Assembly (NCBI GenBank): GCA_963749365.1
Contig: CAVVME010000003.1
Location: 1-64,000 of the forward strand
From: WHSW01 sp963749365
GTDB taxonomy: Bacteria > Actinomycetota > Thermoleophilia > Solirubrobacterales > 70-9
Length of the DNA stretch: 64,000 bases
Direction: 5' to 3'
A program made the position numbers and the translations under genes. Each line of letters starts with the position of its first letter. Within the stretch, counting starts at the first letter, position 1. Positions 18,095 to 26,547 of this stretch are shown here, piece after piece. The notes beneath the pieces were generated by a model, which was not told the DNA's origin, did not search any database, and saw only the letters and a list, made by a program, of their open reading frames with translations.

Positions 18095-18740
18095 AACCTG
18101 AGCGTAACGGCCACTCCGCCGGCCTCGCCGCGACGCTGGAAGGAGATCGCAACGGCGACACTCCGGCTGGTTCGGAGTCGCGAATCGTCGACCTGCCAGC
18201 CGCCGAGCGCGCCGCGTCCGATCTGCTCGCCGCGCTTGGCGCCGACGTCGCCTCTGAGCACCTGCGTGAAACGCCGCGGCGGGTGGCGACGGCCTACGCG
18301 GAGCTGCTCACGTCCAGCGCCGTTCACAGCGACCACGTTTCCGAACGACGGAAGTTATGACGAGCTGGTCCTCGTTCGCGACATTCCCTTTCAGTCGCTG
18401 TGCGCTCACCACCTGCTGCCATTTCACGGCACGGCACACGTCGCGTACCTTCCCGGCGAGCGGATTATCGGCCTCTCCAAGCTCGGTCGCGTCGTCGATC
18501 TGTTCGCCCGCGACCTCCAGGTTCAGGAGCGCCTGACGACTCAGGTAGCCGACTGGGTGGAGCAGCGGTTGCGGCCACGCGGCGTAGGCGTGATCGTCGC
18601 AGGCTGAACACCTGTGCATGTCGTTGCGTGGTGTTCAGAAACCTGGAGCATTGACGGTGACCTCGGCTTTGCGCGGCACCGTGAAGGACGATCCGCGGAC
18701 AAGGCAGGAGTTTCTCAGTCTGCTGGCTCAGGGCCGCTGA
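18091..18740 (+). CDS. folE: GTP cyclohydrolase I (frameshifted)
   Basis: The N-terminal half (AAERAASDLLAALG, LRETPRRVATAYAELL) is followed in another frame by FQSLCAHHLLPFHGTAHVAY, LPGERIIGLSKLGRVVDLFA and RLTTQVADWVEQRLRPRGVG. In a third frame come EHLCMSLRGVQKPGALTVTS, LRGTVKDDPRTRQEF and the stop at 18740. These cover the zinc ligands (Cys in CAHH, His, and the late C of EHLCM) and the complete ~215 aa enzyme. Frame changes are near 18335 and 18604. It converts GTP to dihydroneopterin triphosphate, the first step of folate/pterin synthesis. It overlaps the flavoprotein gene. Confidence 0.85.
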
Positions 18741-18815
18741 GACGCGCTTAGGCTTTTGCGTGGTGTGGTGCAGCCTGCCTGGTCAACGGCTTTTTCGTGC
18801 TACACCGGGCGAGCA

Positions 18816-19647
18816 ATGAGACTCGCCGTCGTCGGCCACGTCGAGTGGGCCCGGTTCGCGCCGGTTGATCATGTCCCGCGCCGGGCGAGATCGTCGAGGC
18901 GGTCGATGCCTGGGAGCAACCGGCGGGCGGTGGAGCGGTCGCCGCGGTGCAAATCGCCCGGCTTGCGGGCGATTGCCTGTTCCTCACCGCCCTCGGAGAC
19001 GACGTGTTTGGCCACCGGGCGCAGCGAGAGCTCGGGCGCATGGGGTGCGCGTCGAGGCGGCCTGGCGCGCAGAACCCCAGCGACGAGCCTTCGTTCACCT
19101 CGACAGCGAGGGCGAGCGAACAATCACCACCACCGGCGCGCGGTTAGTGCCACACGGGGCCGACGCCTTGCCCTGGTCCGAGGTTGAGGGCGCAGACGCG
19201 GCGTACGTCACCGCCGCCGATGCCGGCGGTGTGCGTGCCGCCCGTGCGGCAGAAAGGCTCGTCGCGACTGTCCGCGCCGGCGAGGCCCTCGCTGCGTCCG
19301 GGGTCGAACTCGACGTCCTCGTGATGAGCGCCAACGACAGTGCCGAACGGTACGCATCCGGCGAGTTCGAGCCGGCACCGCTTGCGGTGGTGCGAACCAA
19401 CGGGCGTGCGGGCGGCTCGTTCGAAACGGCCGACGGCGCGACGAGCCACTGGGCGGCCCCGCAGGCCCTGGGCCCGGTGGTGGACAGCTACGGCGCGGGC
19501 GACTCCTTTGCCGGCGGCTTGACATTCGGCCTCGGACAGGGACGCTCGCTCGCCCAGTCCCTGGCGCTTGGGGCGCGCTGCGGCGCGGCCAACATCACCG
19601 GGCGCAGCCCGTACGAGGGACAGCTCACCGCGGTCGACGTCCCATAG
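18816..19647 (+). CDS. PfkB-family sugar kinase (frameshifted)
   Basis: ATG 18816 opens MRLAVVGHVEWARFAPVDHV; the next frame gives AVAAVQIARLAGDCLFLTAL, GDDVFGHRAQRELG (PfkB signature 1 region), and the last frame gives FVHLDSEGERTITTTG and DSYGAGDSFAGGLTFGLGQG (signature 2 with the GAGD catalytic Asp). Frame changes near 18888 and 19038. Length ~277 aa fits a ribokinase-type enzyme. The sugar or nucleoside substrate cannot be told from the sequence. Confidence 0.8.
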
Positions 19648-19671
19648 TTCGAGTAAGAGCCTGTCGAGCGT

Positions 19672-20502
19672 TCAGGCTCCGGCGATGCCGCGTCTGATGA
19701 TCAGTACCGAGCACGAAGCCTGGTGGGCTACGCGCTCGCTGACACTGCCGAGCGCCTTGACTCCGCGCACTCCGCGCGCGCCGCTGGTAAGCAGGGCTGC
19801 CCCGACTTCGTTTGCAATCTCGATCAGGCGAGCGTGCGCCGTTCCGGCTTCCAGCCTGGTGGCGACTTCGACCTCAGCGGTTGAAATGACGGCGGCCGCC
19901 TCCTCCAGAATCGCTCTGCCCTGATCGTCATCCCCAATGTGGACGCTCAGCACCGTTGCATCGGTGCGGTCCGCGATCAACGCGGCGGCGCGGGCAGCCT
20001 CGAGGGACGCTTCCGAGCCGTCGGCGGCGTGAACGATCCTCCGGGGCGGCTCCGCGGATCTCGGTTCGCGGGCGACCAGTACCGAGCACGGAGCGTCGTG
20101 GATCATGGCCGTCGCCATGCTGCCGAGCAAGATCCCGGAAGCGCGCGAGCTGCCGTGCGAGCCGACGCTGATCAGATCAACGCCTGCCTCTTCGGCCACC
20201 TCGATCAGCCCGGACTTCTCATCTCCCTCGACCAGCCGCGTCTGCAGCGACGAATAGCGCTCCTTCGCTGCCTTAAGCGCTGCCTCGCCCTTGGCGCGGA
20301 GGTCGCGAGCCACCGCTGCCCGATGAATCCCGGCTGAGAAGGCCTCGGCGGGATTCCATGCGTGTACGCCGAGGACGACGGCGCCCGGCGCAGCTATCTC
20401 GATCGCCTGACGCGCACCCTCGAGGCTTTGCGGCGATGTGTCCAGCCCGCAGACGATGCGTCCGAATTCGATCGGGGGATCGGCAAAGGCACGACCGGTC
20501 AC
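19672..20502 (-). CDS. Universal stress protein with two UspA domains
   Basis: This intact 276 aa tandem USP has domain 1 with IVCGLDTSPQSLEGA and SVGSHGSSRASGILLGSMAT, and domain 2 with IVHAADGSEASLEAARA and TSGARGVRGVKALGSVSERV. Both carry the G-2x-G-9x-G(S/T)-type ATP loop. It is the third USP-type gene in the window. It is divergent from the F420-reductase-family gene, with a 94 bp gap that must hold both promoters. Confidence 0.88.
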   Translation of the reverse strand: MTGRAFADPPIEFGRIVCGLDTSPQSLEGARQAIEIAAPGAVVLGVHAWNPAEAFSAGIHRAAVARDLRAKGEAALKAAKERYSSLQTRLVEGDEKSGLIEVAEEAGVDLISVGSHGSSRASGILLGSMATAMIHDAPCSVLVAREPRSAEPPRRIVHAADGSEASLEAARAAALIADRTDATVLSVHIGDDDQGRAILEEAAAVISTAEVEVATRLEAGTAHARLIEIANEVGAALLTSGARGVRGVKALGSVSERVAHQASCSVLIIRRGIAGA

Positions 20503-20596
20503 CCGCGCACCGTACTTCGGTTAAGCGGTGGCCGCGCAATCGCCGCGATCCATTTGTCGTAGGTTGTGGTTGGCGAGTAACGATTAGGAGCAGACC

Positions 20597-21234
20597 ATGG
20601 ACGTCACCATCATTGGCGCGGGCAACATGGGTCGTGGCATCGGCACCCGGTTGGTGGCGGGCGGAAACGACGTCACGATCCTCGATACCGATCCCGAGGA
20701 GGCTCGCCAGCTCGCCGCGGAGCTCGATCAAGACGGCGGCGCCGCAGTGGGCGGAGCCCCCGGGGATCCGCTCACCGGCGAGGTCGTCGTGCTGGCGCTC
20801 TGGTATGAGGCGGTGGAGGCGGCCGCTGAGCGATACGCCGACCAGCTCGATGGCAAGGTCGTCGTCGACATCAGTAACCCGGTGAACGTCGAGACTTTCG
20901 ACGGCTTGCTGACGCCCGCAGATAGCTCCGCCGCCGAGGAGCTGGCCGAGAAGCTGTCCTCGGGTGCAAAGGTCGTCAAGGCGTTCAACACGACCTTCGC
21001 CGGGACCCTTGTCGAGGGCGAGGTTGGCGGCCAGCCGCTGGACGTGTTCATAGCCGGCGATGACGATGGGGCGAAGGGGACGGTCGCGGAGCTGGTCCGA
21101 GCGGGCGGCCTCAACGCGATCGACGCCGGCCACTGCGCCGCGCTCGCGAGCTCGAGCGCCTGGGATTCCTGCACATGGCGATCCAGGACGCGCTGGGAAC
21201 CGGATACGGCAGCGCCGTGAAGGTGATCTCATGA
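20597..21234 (+). CDS. NADPH-dependent F420 reductase family protein (C-terminal frameshift)
   Basis: The Rossmann start MDVTIIGAGNMGRGIGTRL, then VVVLALWYEA, VVVDISNPVN, KVVKAFNTTFAGTL and VFIAGDDDGAKGTVAELV follow the F420_oxidored family. After a frame change near 21130 the usual C-terminus appears (LGFLHMAIQDALGTGYGSAV). The protein (~212 aa) would exchange electrons between NADP(H) and coenzyme F420 or a related cofactor; a fixed substrate cannot be assigned. ATG 20597 follows a GGAG box. The next gene starts 7 bp downstream. Confidence 0.82.
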
Positions 21235-21241
21235 GGCGCCG

Positions 21242-21658
21242 ATGGCAAAACGACTGCTGATCGCGGCGGGCGAGTCCGCTTCCAGCCCGCGAGAGCTCCC
21301 ATTCGGGGTGCGCGAGCTGATCGATGCCGCAGACGAGATCCTCGTCATGACCCCAAGACTGCCCAGCAGATTCGAGTGGCTGGCCTCGGCAACCGACAAG
21401 GCAACCGAACACGCGGACGATCGGCTACAGACCGTGCTGGGCCAGCTCGCAGGAATCGGAAGCGAGGCATCGGGCACGCTCGGCGCCGACGACCCGTTGC
21501 TTGCCTTCGAAGACGCGATCAGGGATTTCGGCCCCGATCACTTGCTGATCGCGCTGCGAGCCGGCGAGGATGCCGGATGGCAGGAGCGTGGGCTGCTCGA
21601 GGAGCTTCAGCAACGGTTCGGGTTGCCGATGACGGCGTTCTCGCTGGAGTCTGCGTAG
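21242..21658 (+). CDS. USP-like protein, paralogue of 12746-13234
   Basis: This intact 138 aa protein begins MAKRLLIAAGESASSP and shares RELIDAADEILVMTPRLPSR, ADDRLQTVLGQL, FEDAIRDFGPDHLLIAL and WQERGLLEELQQRFGLPMT with the protein at 12746-13234. No classical ATP loop is visible. It lies 7 bp after the F420-reductase-family gene and probably shares its transcript. The role is unknown, but both copies sit beside stress or redox genes. Confidence 0.72.
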   Translation: MAKRLLIAAGESASSPRELPFGVRELIDAADEILVMTPRLPSRFEWLASATDKATEHADDRLQTVLGQLAGIGSEASGTLGADDPLLAFEDAIRDFGPDHLLIALRAGEDAGWQERGLLEELQQRFGLPMTAFSLESA

Positions 21659-21722
21659 CCCAGCCCAGCCACGCGCCCCGGTTAGCTCGCCACACCGCAG
21701 GCTTCCCCCCGGTGCGGTCCGG

Positions 21723-22276
21723 TCACTCCTGTCTGACCGCCGAGATGTCGAGCGACATGCTGACCTTGTCGCCGACGAGCACGTTGCCGCTGCCGAGGGC
21801 TTGATTGAACTTCATGTCGAAGTCGCTGCGCTTGAGGACCCCGACGACCTCCAGCCCGGCACGCTCGTTGCCCGATGGGTCCACGTCGGTGCCCTGCACC
21901 ACCGCCTTCAGCTTCACCTCTCTTGTGACGCCGTGCATGGTCAGGTTGCCGACGACACTCGTGGACTCGTCGTCGATCGCCTCGACGTGCGTGGACTCAA
22001 ACGTGATCTCCGGAAACTCCTCCACGTTGAAGAAATCCGCTGAGCGCAGGTGCTCGTCGCGCTGCTCCTCCCCCGTTGAGATGGACGCGACCTTCACGGT
22101 CCCGACGCGGAGGAGCTCGCGAGGTCGTCGCCGACCTCCAAGGTGCCCTCGAACTCCGTGAACCCGCCGCGTACGTTGGCGATTCCCATGTGTTTGACGG
22201 CGAACCCGACCGTTGAGTGCGTCGCATCGACGGTCCAGGTGCCCCTCGGGATGAGGCTCGTGGTGCGTTTGGCCAT
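21723..22276 (-). CDS. YceI-family lipocalin-like protein (one frameshift)
   Basis: The start TWTVDATHSTVGFAVKHMG is the YceI hallmark, followed by VRGGFTEFEGTLEVGDDL. After a frame change near 22110 come ADFFNVEEFPEITFESTHVE, GNLTMHGVTREVKLKAVVQG and MSLDISAVRQE. The family forms a beta-barrel that binds polyisoprenoid-like lipids. No signal peptide is present, so it would be cytoplasmic, as in many actinobacteria. Length ~184 aa is normal. Confidence 0.85.
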
Positions 22277-22352
22277 CGCGGACCTCCATGAGCGTTGTGA
22301 TCGGCGTCATCGATCCTAGTCGCCTCCAGCGCACCGACCGAGGTCGTGGTCG

Positions 22353-23629
22353 TCAACCGGCGGCGGCGATCGCCAGCTCCTCGAGCCGGCGGTGGACGAG
22401 CGCCACGGCCATCGAACCTTCGCCGACCGCAGCGGCGACGCGCTTGGTCGAGCCGCTGCGCACGTCTCCCGCGGCGAAGAGGCCGGGCACGCTGGTCTCG
22501 AGCGCGAGCGGGTCGCGATCCAGCGGCCAGCCGTCGGGGCGTCTGCCCGTGCGTCCAGCAGGTCGGGCCCGGTGAGGATGTAGCCGGCGCGGTCGGTGCG
22601 TACGCCGGTGTCGGCGGCCCAGCCCGTGCGCGGTTCGCCTCCGATGCAGATGAACAGCGCGCGAGCGGCGCGGCGCTCGGTCGCGCCGCCGGCATCGGTG
22701 AGCGTGACGGCGGCGAGGCGGTCACCGGCGGCGTGCAGCTCGGTGACCTGGCTGCGCAGGCGCACGTCGATGCAGCGGATGGCGCTCGACCCTCTCGACG
22801 AGGTACGCGGACATGGTGCGGCCGAGGCTGTCGCCGCGCACCACCATCGTCACGCGCGCGCCGGCGTTGGCGAGGTTCATCGACCGCCTGCCCGGCGGAG
22901 TTGCCCGCGCCGATCACGACCACGTCGTCGCCGCCGCACTGGGCCGCCTCGCTGCGCCCCGCCCCGTAGTAGACGCCGCGCTCGAGCAGTTCGTCGATGC
23001 CGGAGAGCGCGAGCCTCCGCCAGACCATGCCGGTAGTGGCGAGCACCACATCCGCGGTGAGCTCGTAGCCGCCGGCGAGCGTGAGCCGCTCCTCACCCGC
23101 GGCCGTGATCGAGCTGCCGACGACGCCGCGTTGCAGGATGAGTTCGGCACCGAAGCGCTCCGCTTGGCGTCCGGCGAGCCGGGCGAGCTCCGCGCCGCCG
23201 ATGCCGTCGACGAAGCCGAAGAAGTTCTCGATCAACGACGTGTGCGACGCCTGGCCGCCGGGGACGTCCGCCTCGATCAGCACGGTCGACAGCCCGTCGG
23301 ATGCGGCGTACACGGCGGCGGCGAGCCCGGCGGGACCGGCGCCGACGATCGCCAGGTCGTAGTGCGTGCGCGATGGCGGGGCGGAGAGCCGCCAAGCGTC
23401 GGCGAGGGAGGCGACCGTGACGGCGGCGAGCACGTCGTCGCCGTCGATCAGCGCCGGCGTCTGCGACGCCGGCAGCTCCGCGGGCGTCGAGCAGCGCATC
23501 GGCCTCCGGCGAACCTTCCTCGACGAGCTCGTGCGGCTGGGCGATGCGGGTGAGGAAGTCGCGCACGCGGTGGGCAGCGGGATCGAGACGCGTCCCGACG
23601 AGCTGGACGGTTGGCCGGATCGGGCTCAT
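22353..23629 (-). CDS. Thioredoxin-reductase-like flavoprotein with N-terminal glutaredoxin-like domain (frameshifted)
   Basis: Residues 1-90 (VQLVGTRLDPAAHRVRDFLT... TPALIDGDDVL) form a glutaredoxin/thioredoxin-like module without CxxC. The flavoprotein part follows: YDLAIVGAGPAGLAAAVYAA, VPGGQASHTSLIENFFGF, DVVLATTGMVWRRLAL, VVVIGAGNSAGQAV, then in another frame LFICIGGEPRTGW and finally an AAGDVRSG segment. At least four frame changes are needed. The CxxC that real thioredoxin reductases carry in the NADPH domain is replaced by sequence around GVYYGAGRSEAAQC, so it is a TrxR-like oxidoreductase with another electron acceptor. Confidence 0.78.
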
Positions 23630-23744
23630 TCGTTCAGATAGGGACCATTCTTCCGCCGCGTCGGCGAGAATCCCACCGTGTAGGTTCGCAGGACCGAGAG
23701 TGGCCGGGAATAACAGCGCAAACCAACATCCTGAGGCGCCGCCG

Positions 23745-23973
23745 CCGGTGGTGACTCTCGCCGCGCTCGCTTCTGTTCGTTTCGGGAAGCGAGGACCATC
23801 TGATGCCGCCGAAGGTCCAGCAGTCCAACGCCAAGCACTACAAATCGGATGCGATCACCGAAATCAGGGGGTACGAAGGCTTCGCCCACCTGCTCCCAGC
23901 GCAGAAGGGGTGGGAGGAAATCGCCGACTCTGTCTTGCAATGGGCGGTCGAGCACGCCGGCGCCCGGCTGTAA
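23745..23973 (+). pseudogene. C-terminal fragment of an alpha/beta hydrolase
   Basis: The frame reads RSLLFVSGSEDHLMPPKVQQ, then SNAKHYKSDAITEIRGYEGF, AHLLPAQKGWEEIADSVLQW and the stop. This is the last ~70 residues of an alpha/beta hydrolase, with the acid Asp (SEDH) and the catalytic His (FAHLLP). A TGA stands in frame just upstream and nothing recognisable precedes it, so the first three quarters of the gene, including the nucleophile, are gone. It is adjacent to the divergent TrxR-like gene. Confidence 0.6.
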
Positions 23974-24001
23974 GCAGCGGAGACGCGGAGCAGCTCGGAT
24001 G

Positions 24002-24026
24002 TTGCGCTTTGGACGAAAAGCGGTAG
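24002..24026 (+). repeat. Short dispersed repeat GGACGAAAAGCGG, copy 1
   Basis: TTGCGCTTTGGACGAAAAGC followed by GGTAG recurs, with small changes, at 24580-24598 (core GGACGAAAAGCGGTAG) and 25124-25150 (TTGCGCCTTGGACGAAAGCG). All three are on the plus strand within 1.2 kb and in non-coding DNA. The role is unknown. Confidence 0.5.
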
Positions 24027-24164
24027 TCCCGCCGCCACTGGGCCGGGGATATGACCGGCCCGCTTAGGATCTGGCAGGCCTCCACCTGATCGTCGCCTGA
24101 CCCGGCCGAGATCGAGCTTGATCTGGGCGACCGGTCGCTTAGCGGCCCTTGGAGGCCTTGGCGA

Positions 24165-24455
24165 TCAAAGGACGTGCCCGACGACGAGCATCCCTCGCCT
24201 CGAGACCAGATGCCCCAGGTCGTCCGCCAGGTGCTGGACCAGCTCGGTCGCCTGTTCCTGCCAGCGCTGGATTTCGACGATTTCCGCGATCAGGACGTAA
24301 TCGGCAGCTTCAATTGACTGCCCGGGCAAGTCCAGCGGCCGCGTCAGGCGCCACTCCGACACCGTGTCCAGCGACCCGCGGACTACGTCCCGATCACCCG
24401 CCATCAGGCGCTCAAAGTCCTCCGCCAGCTCCGGCGAGCGCAGGGAAAACCACAT
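24165..24455 (-). CDS. Hypothetical protein, 96 aa
   Basis: The predicted protein (MWFSLRSPELAEDFERLMAG... SEWRLTRPLDL... ADYVLIAEIVEIQRWQEQA... LVQHLADDLGHLVSRRGMLV) has balanced composition and an alternating strand/helix pattern reminiscent of a small ferredoxin-like alpha+beta fold (Dabb/EthD type). I do not recognise a specific family. It stands alone between repeat-bearing non-coding stretches. Confidence 0.5.
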   Translation of the reverse strand: MWFSLRSPELAEDFERLMAGDRDVVRGSLDTVSEWRLTRPLDLPGQSIEAADYVLIAEIVEIQRWQEQATELVQHLADDLGHLVSRRGMLVVGHVL

Positions 24456-24657
24456 GACAAGGGTCGCGGCAGAAGTCGCCGACGCATCCTAACGCACCCC
24501 GGTGCCCCGCTCGAGCCGAGGGAACAACCGGCACACAGACCTTCGTCAAGGTCCCGGTTCGTCAGGTGCGGCTCCCGCATCGGACGAAAAGCGGTAGCTA
24601 TTCCACCGAGAAGATCAGCGGCGAAATCTCCGCTAATCGTCGGGTCTCAGGCGCCGG

Positions 24658-25062
24658 TCACCGTACCGGCAGCGCCGGTCCGTTCCTGACAAATTCACAA
24701 CTCGGATCAACGATGTCACGGGCTCCCCGGTTGGCCGCGTCTTGCTCACCCGGCCCGCAGTCCAGCAGGTCGATCTGGCCCTCGTCGCCAAAGCCGACTA
24801 CCTTGTCGTTGCCAGGTCCCGCGTAGAGCTTGTCCTTACCCATGCCGCCGCGTAGGTGATCGTTGCCGCGGCCGCCGTAAATGCGGTCGCCAGCGCCGCG
24901 ACCCCAGACCTTGTCGTCGCCGCGCTCGGCCAGGATGATGTGCCACTTGTTGTTGTCCCGGTAGGCGTCGTCGCCAGCCGTAAGGACAATCGGGGTTGGC
25001 TTCGCGAACGCGAGTGGGACAAAGGCCGCGAATGCCACAGCGATAGCGGCAATCCGCTTCAT
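24658..25062 (-). CDS. Secreted RTX-type calcium-binding protein
   Basis: A signal peptide (MKRIAAIAVAFAAFVPLAFA) precedes RTX-like nonapeptides (GDDKVWGRGAGDRIYGGRG, NDHLRGGMGKDKLYAGPGND) that form a Ca2+-binding beta-roll. The tail (LLDCGPGEQDAANRGARDIV, DPSCEFV) has the two-cysteine end also seen in the RTX protein at 26548-27405 (VVNCGPGVDRA, KDCEKV). At 134 aa it is a minimal, free-standing beta-roll. Its likely place is the cell surface or medium. Confidence 0.8.
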   Translation of the reverse strand: MKRIAAIAVAFAAFVPLAFAKPTPIVLTAGDDAYRDNNKWHIILAERGDDKVWGRGAGDRIYGGRGNDHLRGGMGKDKLYAGPGNDKVVGFGDEGQIDLLDCGPGEQDAANRGARDIVDPSCEFVRNGPALPVR

Positions 25063-25583
25063 CGGAGCGAGAGCGCCGCGAGTCTGCGCATATGTTCAGG
25101 GGACCCAAAGCGAGGACGGAAGTTGCGCCTTGGACGAAAGCGGCACTCCGGCAGAAATACCGCTATCCGTCCTAAGCATCACTTCGCACCGTCGTATCCC
25201 CTAAGCGGCGAAGTTGGTCTCCGGCCGACCCTATTACAGGAGCGCGGCTGCGCTCGTGCCCGTTTCGTGCCCACTTCGACCTGAAAACCGCATAGCAATG
25301 CGGGTCAAGTCATCAGGGCCAGTACCAGGACCCTCGTGATTGTGCGTATCACCGCATACGTTCGCGCGCATTCGCGCGCATCCTGGTCCACCGCCGGTGT
25401 AACGATGGCTTCGTGAGTCCACCGCAGACGCTCCTAACGGCGCGTCGGCTGCTGGGACCGTGAGTGGGGCGCCCAGCTCCCCGAACGATCTCGCCAGGGT
25501 CGCCCCCTCTGCGGCCCGCGCGGGATAGGGTCGTCCCGATGGCCCGCGTTGTCTTTGCGGGTCAAAGACAGAAGGAGGCGTCT
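25063..25583. other. Non-coding stretch containing inverted-repeat copy 1
   Basis: About 520 bp without a convincing gene. It holds the third copy of the GGACGAAA repeat (25124-25150) and the left copy of the long inverted repeat (25191-25313). Downstream of 25314 no further structure stands out, apart from GTTCGCGCGCATTCGCGCGC around 25360, a short tandem. Confidence 0.5.
25191..25313 (+). repeat. Long inverted repeat, left copy (~123 bp)
   Basis: This block matches, in reverse complement, 27621-27744. Shared segments in order include TTGGTCTCCGGCCGACCCTA, TTACA, CGGCTGCGCTC, TTTCGTGCCCACTT, GACCTGAAAACCGCAT and AATGCGGG. By eye about 85% of positions agree. Its end contains a small hairpin (CCGCAT/ATGCGG) that, read on the minus strand, is followed by TTTTC, like a terminator. 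Confidence 0.8.
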
Positions 25584-25751
25584 ATGGCCACATCCGAAGG
25601 TCGCGGAGGAATCGGAGGGATCTCCCTCGGCGGCATCCTCGTCATCGTCGGGATCGTTCTGATGATCGTCTGGAGCTTCTGGGCCGGACTGATCATCCTC
25701 CTGATCGGACTCATCGCTTTCGGCGGTTTCGCGCGGGGAAGGTGGTACTAA
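25584..25751 (+). CDS. Small membrane protein, 55 aa
   Basis: MATSEGRGGIGGISLGGILV opens the gene, followed by two hydrophobic helices (VIVGIVLMIVWSFWAGLI, ILLIGLIAFGGF) and a basic end ARGRWY. A strong ribosome-binding site (GAAGGAGG) ends 8 bp before ATG 25584, which decides the start. Similar tiny proteins are common in actinobacteria; the function is unknown. Confidence 0.7.
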   Translation: MATSEGRGGIGGISLGGILVIVGIVLMIVWSFWAGLIILLIGLIAFGGFARGRWY

Positions 25752-25858
25752 GGGACCCAGCCCTCAAAGCCGCCGGGCTGTCGGAGTAGGCGATGTCGCA
25801 GGAGCGCGGGTCGGCCAGCGGTCGTGATCGCGAGGCTTAGACAGCTCGATCGGTGGTG

Positions 25859-26072
25859 TCAGGGGGACTGCGCGGCTATGGCCGGGCTGCAGGCGGCCAG
25901 TTCGTAGCTCCCCGGCATGTCGCGGCGCAGCGCGGCAAAGGCGATACCGCCGACGATCAGCGGCAGCCAGAAGAGGATCACCCGGTAGCCGAGCACCGCC
26001 GCGGCGGTACCCGCTGCGGGTGCGCCGTAGACGATCAAGGTCCCGATCAGTCCGCCGTCGATCCCCCCGACT
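25859..26072 (-). pseudogene. C-terminal fragment of a YbhN/LPG-synthase-type membrane protein
   Basis: Read on the minus strand the sequence gives GGIDGGLIGTLIVYGAPAAG, TAAAVLGYRVILFWLPLIVG and GIAFAALRRDM before stopping. This is the final part of flippase-like (lysylphosphatidylglycerol synthase TM region, UPF0104) proteins: the GG.DG conserved loop and the last two helices. A TGA stands in frame immediately upstream of GGIDGG, and the ~300 preceding residues are absent. Confidence 0.55.
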
Positions 26073-26079
26073 CACTCCC

Positions 26080-26547
26080 TTCCACGGTTGTGCTCCAGCC
26101 TCGCCGGGAGAGGGCTGTGGTCGACCTCAGGCGCGGGCTGCTCGTGTGCCCGCGTCCGACATCGCTACTTGAGCAAGACCTCGCACGCCTCGCCAAGATC
26201 GAGGTGATGCACATCGTCACCGATCACCTCGACCCAGGGGTGATCGCCTTGGCGAGCGTTTGCGAGCTGCTTGCCGCTGAGCTCTCGGCGACGATCCGGT
26301 AGCAGCGTGCCAGGTCCAGCGAGCCGGTCAGACTCGCGATGCCAGCGCCCGCCGCGCGGCGACGGGTGTCGTGCGTAGAGGCGTTCGGCGATCCAGGGGC
26401 GTCCGGGGGCCACCGACTGGGTGCCGTAGGGTTACGGAGTATTCGCCACCTGCAGGCCCGATCATCAAGCGTCGTCCCGCTAAAGCCTCAGCGAGGGAAG
26501 GAAACCTTGACCGAGGACATTCTGCATCCGGCTGACGAGAGCACCCG
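26080..26547. other. Intergenic stretch without a clear gene
   Basis: Between the flippase-like fragment and the secreted RTX gene, 26101-26302 stays open on the plus strand (LLEQDLARLAKIEVMHIVTD, LASVCELLAAELSATIR), but with no start or recognisable family. It may be another fragment. No repeat or RNA structure was noticed. Confidence 0.3.
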
